A stretch of DNA of 64,000 nt, taken from IMG/VR virus record IMGVR_UViG_3300019888_000003, positions 1-64,000 of that record; one strand, written 5' to 3'. The notes beneath the pieces were generated by a model, which ran no database searches, was not told the origin of the DNA, and worked only from the letters and a program-made list of their open reading frames with translations. Shown here piece by piece: positions 62,277 to 64,000 of the stretch; position 1 is the first letter of the stretch, and each line of letters begins with the position of its first letter. The position numbers were made by a program, and so were the translations under genes. Source of the DNA: a virus.

Positions 62277-63215
62277 GTGCCTAGTACGTTCCCGACCACC
62301 AACGATGTGTTCACTGAGCCTTCTGCGCCGGAGACCACACCGTTGTCCTCTGCTGGTACTGGCAGCAAGAACCACCTCGAACACCATCGAGACCTCGGTG
62401 ACGCCATCGAGGCGTTGGAAACCAACGTCGCGCTCAAGACGCACGACCATTCCGGCACTGAGGCTCGTCCCACTTCCAAACTGCTTCAAACCAATACGCA
62501 CCAGAGTCCCGACACCGACATCGGGCCTACTTCTCTGCACCACACGCTTGGTACCGGAGTGAATCAGGCGGCGCGGGGCAACCACACGCACGACTACAAC
62601 AGCGCTTCGATCACCGGACAGCCCTACATCATCTGCACGTCGACGACTCGGCCTGCTGCGCCTTGGTACGGGATGCAGATCTACGAGACCAACACCAATC
62701 GGGTGCGGGTGTGGGCGCAGTGGCCGACCGATGTGGCTCCGCGTTGGGTGCTGTTGCCGGTGGCGGATGTGCCCTCGATTCGACTGCTCCAGGGCACGCG
62801 GCAGCAGATCTATCCGGCGGGAACTCAGATCGAGTTCCGCATCGAAGAAGAGGACAGTTTCGGCAATTTCAACTCCGTGACTTCGATGACCGATATCGTC
62901 ATCAGCGAGCCGGGGCTGTACTCCATCGACGCGGCGGTGGCGTGGAACAACACCGATCTCTTCTCCGACAATGCCATGACCGTCATCACGCTCAACGGGC
63001 AGGAAACCACTCGCAAGAATTGGGAGTTCGTTCGCGGTAACTTCTTCACTCCGGGCTTTCCGCAGAGCGTGCCGGTCTCGGCCAAGCTCAGGTTCGCGAC
63101 GGGGGATCGGTTGGGGTTGAAGGCCAAGCACAATGGCTTTAATTGGCAGTGGAGTTACTCCAACACCAGCGACAAGATGGACACTCGCATGGATGTCCTT
63201 TACCTTAAGCCCTGA
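62277..63215 (+). CDS. minor tail/fibre protein (312 aa)
   Basis: GTG 62277 follows GGAGGAG and gives 312 residues. The N-terminal part includes GSKNHLEHHRDLGDAIEALE and two THDH/THDY motifs (ALKTHDHSGTEARP and NHTHDYNSAS), a pattern seen in fibre shafts that bind metal. The C-terminal half is a jelly-roll-like beta domain (PGLYSIDAAVAWNN, VITLNGQETTR). It ends inside the 3' end of the antisense HNH gene. Confidence 0.78.
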   Translation: MPSTFPTTNDVFTEPSAPETTPLSSAGTGSKNHLEHHRDLGDAIEALETNVALKTHDHSGTEARPTSKLLQTNTHQSPDTDIGPTSLHHTLGTGVNQAARGNHTHDYNSASITGQPYIICTSTTRPAAPWYGMQIYETNTNRVRVWAQWPTDVAPRWVLLPVADVPSIRLLQGTRQQIYPAGTQIEFRIEEEDSFGNFNSVTSMTDIVISEPGLYSIDAAVAWNNTDLFSDNAMTVITLNGQETTRKNWEFVRGNFFTPGFPQSVPVSAKLRFATGDRLGLKAKHNGFNWQWSYSNTSDKMDTRMDVLYLKP

Positions 63216-63760
63216 TTAGAGGAGGAACGTTGCTTAGTTCTCCTGTTCGCCTCTGCTCTTCGCTCCCTATCGCGAAGACAGATATGGCAGGTTTTCGTAG
63301 GGTTGCGACCTACTCCTCTGCTGACAATCACGGTGTTTTCGGTAGTGAGTTCGTGGTTGTTGGTGCATCTTGTGCGTTGTTGTTGCCAGTGGTTGCCGTT
63401 ACGGACGCAATCCTCGTTATTCTGTTTCGGCGTACCCCAGTACAAATTTCCAACTCGGTTGTCGGTCTTGATGTCGTTGTGATGAAGCAACCACAATCCT
63501 TCAGGCCGAGGTTCGAGGTAGGCGAGGGCCACCAGGTCTCCGACTCGCTCGACAGTGGCCGTGGAATCGTCGCCGTAGTAGATCGAGACGCGGGGATATC
63601 CCTTAGCTCCGACGTTTTGCTTGAGAGCACGACCGTGCTTCCAGCGACGATAGGAGATCACCTCTCCCTCAGGGGTGACTGTGTATCCGCTAGTAATGGT
63701 TCGTTCTTCCACAAGCACAATTCTAGTATTGGCAATGGACGGGTGACACAATGACTGCAC
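63200..63760 (-). CDS. HNH homing endonuclease, antisense
   Basis: Up to 186 residues, leftward. A NUMOD-like opening (SGYTVTPEGEVISY), the HNH core (LWLLHHNDIKTDNRVGNLYWGT) and a zinc-ribbon-like C-terminus (RCTNNHELTTENT, CHICLRDRERR) match the gene at 53. The start is uncertain: GTG 63760 overlaps the next gene, and GTG codons nearer the conserved part are possible. It lies between an orphan GAGGAGG ribosome site (63218-63226) and the poorly equipped ATG 63751 of the next tail gene. Confidence 0.82.
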   Translation of the reverse strand: MQSLCHPSIANTRIVLVEERTITSGYTVTPEGEVISYRRWKHGRALKQNVGAKGYPRVSIYYGDDSTATVERVGDLVALAYLEPRPEGLWLLHHNDIKTDNRVGNLYWGTPKQNNEDCVRNGNHWQQQRTRCTNNHELTTENTVIVSRGVGRNPTKTCHICLRDRERRAEANRRTKQRSSSNQGLR

Positions 63761-64000
63761 CGTCTCCTTATCAGGGCTTGGGTGTGTTCTCGCCCAAGGT
63801 CAATTCGTTCTCCATCGCTCGCAAGCAGATCAGCCAGAATGGTGCGGGCGTGCTCGGCCTGCGGATTGTCGGCACTGACGGCACGCTGGTTGATGCGACC
63901 GGGGTGGCAGTAATAATTTATCTCGACCCGGATTTCGACGAGACCAATGCTTTCCCCGACGAGAATCCACTCGGCACGGAGTTGGCCGATTACACCGGGA
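63751..64000 (+). CDS. minor tail/fibre protein, partial (5' end)
   Basis: A rightward frame from ATG 63751 that is open at the window edge, at least 83 residues. It begins MTAPSPYQGLGVFSPKVNS and continues with a beta-rich sequence. Its ribosome site is weak (CGGGTG), while a strong one sits on the far side of the HNH gene. Probably another tail component. Confidence 0.7.
   Translation, partial: MTAPSPYQGLGVFSPKVNSFSIARKQISQNGAGVLGLRIVGTDGTLVDATGVAVIIYLDPDFDETNAFPDENPLGTELADYTG

Overview
The window is a dense stretch of a tailed double-stranded DNA phage (Caudoviricetes) genome. Hallmark genes are a large terminase, portal, capsid maturation protease, HK97-like major capsid protein, tail fibres, endolysin and holin. 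The host is most likely a mycolic-acid actinobacterium of the Rhodococcus, Gordonia or Mycobacterium kind. The evidence is high GC with GTG and TTG starts, an endolysin joining an M15 peptidase to a GH25 lysozyme, a DUF4185 protein (a family that includes D-arabinan hydrolases), and many small proteins of actinophage type. Host genus cannot be fixed from sequence alone. No tRNA, CRISPR array, integrase or immunity repressor was seen. Tape measure, major tail protein and DNA polymerase are not in the window.

Layout. 0-5 kb: an HNH gene and small early-type genes, three of them behind a shared promoter-leader module. 5.1-9.9 kb: a compact operon for 7-deazaguanine DNA modification (ParB-like protein, DpdA transglycosylase, Gat-QueC, QueD, QueE, FolE), preceded by a leader hairpin that buries the first ribosome binding site. 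10-13.4 kb: small genes including a possible small terminase and a 2H phosphoesterase. 13.4-19.8 kb: a giant tail fibre and three paralogous tail proteins. 20.5-23.9 kb: endolysin, DUF4185 protein and holin. 23.9-26.8 kb: large terminase split by an intein. 26.8-27.9 kb: a leftward run of three membrane-protein genes. 28-32.8 kb: thymidylate synthase, RuvC-like resolvase, small membrane proteins and an HNH gene. 32.8-45.8 kb: head module. 45.9-50.5 kb: beta-helix tail spike, an ADP-ribosyltransferase-like protein and a GP88-like protein. 50.8-55.3 kb: a second early-type region with two more copies of the promoter module. 55.4-57.3 kb: a helix-turn-helix protein and a Pro/Val-rich protein. 57.4-64 kb: a second tail-fibre and minor-tail region, cut off by the window end.

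How the parts work together. FolE, QueD, QueE and the QueC domain make preQ0 from GTP. DpdA, perhaps with the ParB-like protein, would place it in phage DNA, and the glutamine amidotransferase domain fused to QueC suggests further amidation towards an archaeosine-like base. No QueF or DpdC is visible. Early genes at both ends share one regulatory cassette: GGTAAC(G/A), about 17 bp, TATATA, then a small covarying hairpin and a CCCACG-Shine-Dalgarno block. Several late genes carry a different motif, CATAAnAnGTAGAT. Five HNH genes lie in the window. Three are antisense and sit where the ribosome binding site and start codon of a late gene should adjoin, which suggests recurrent homing into translation-initiation regions.
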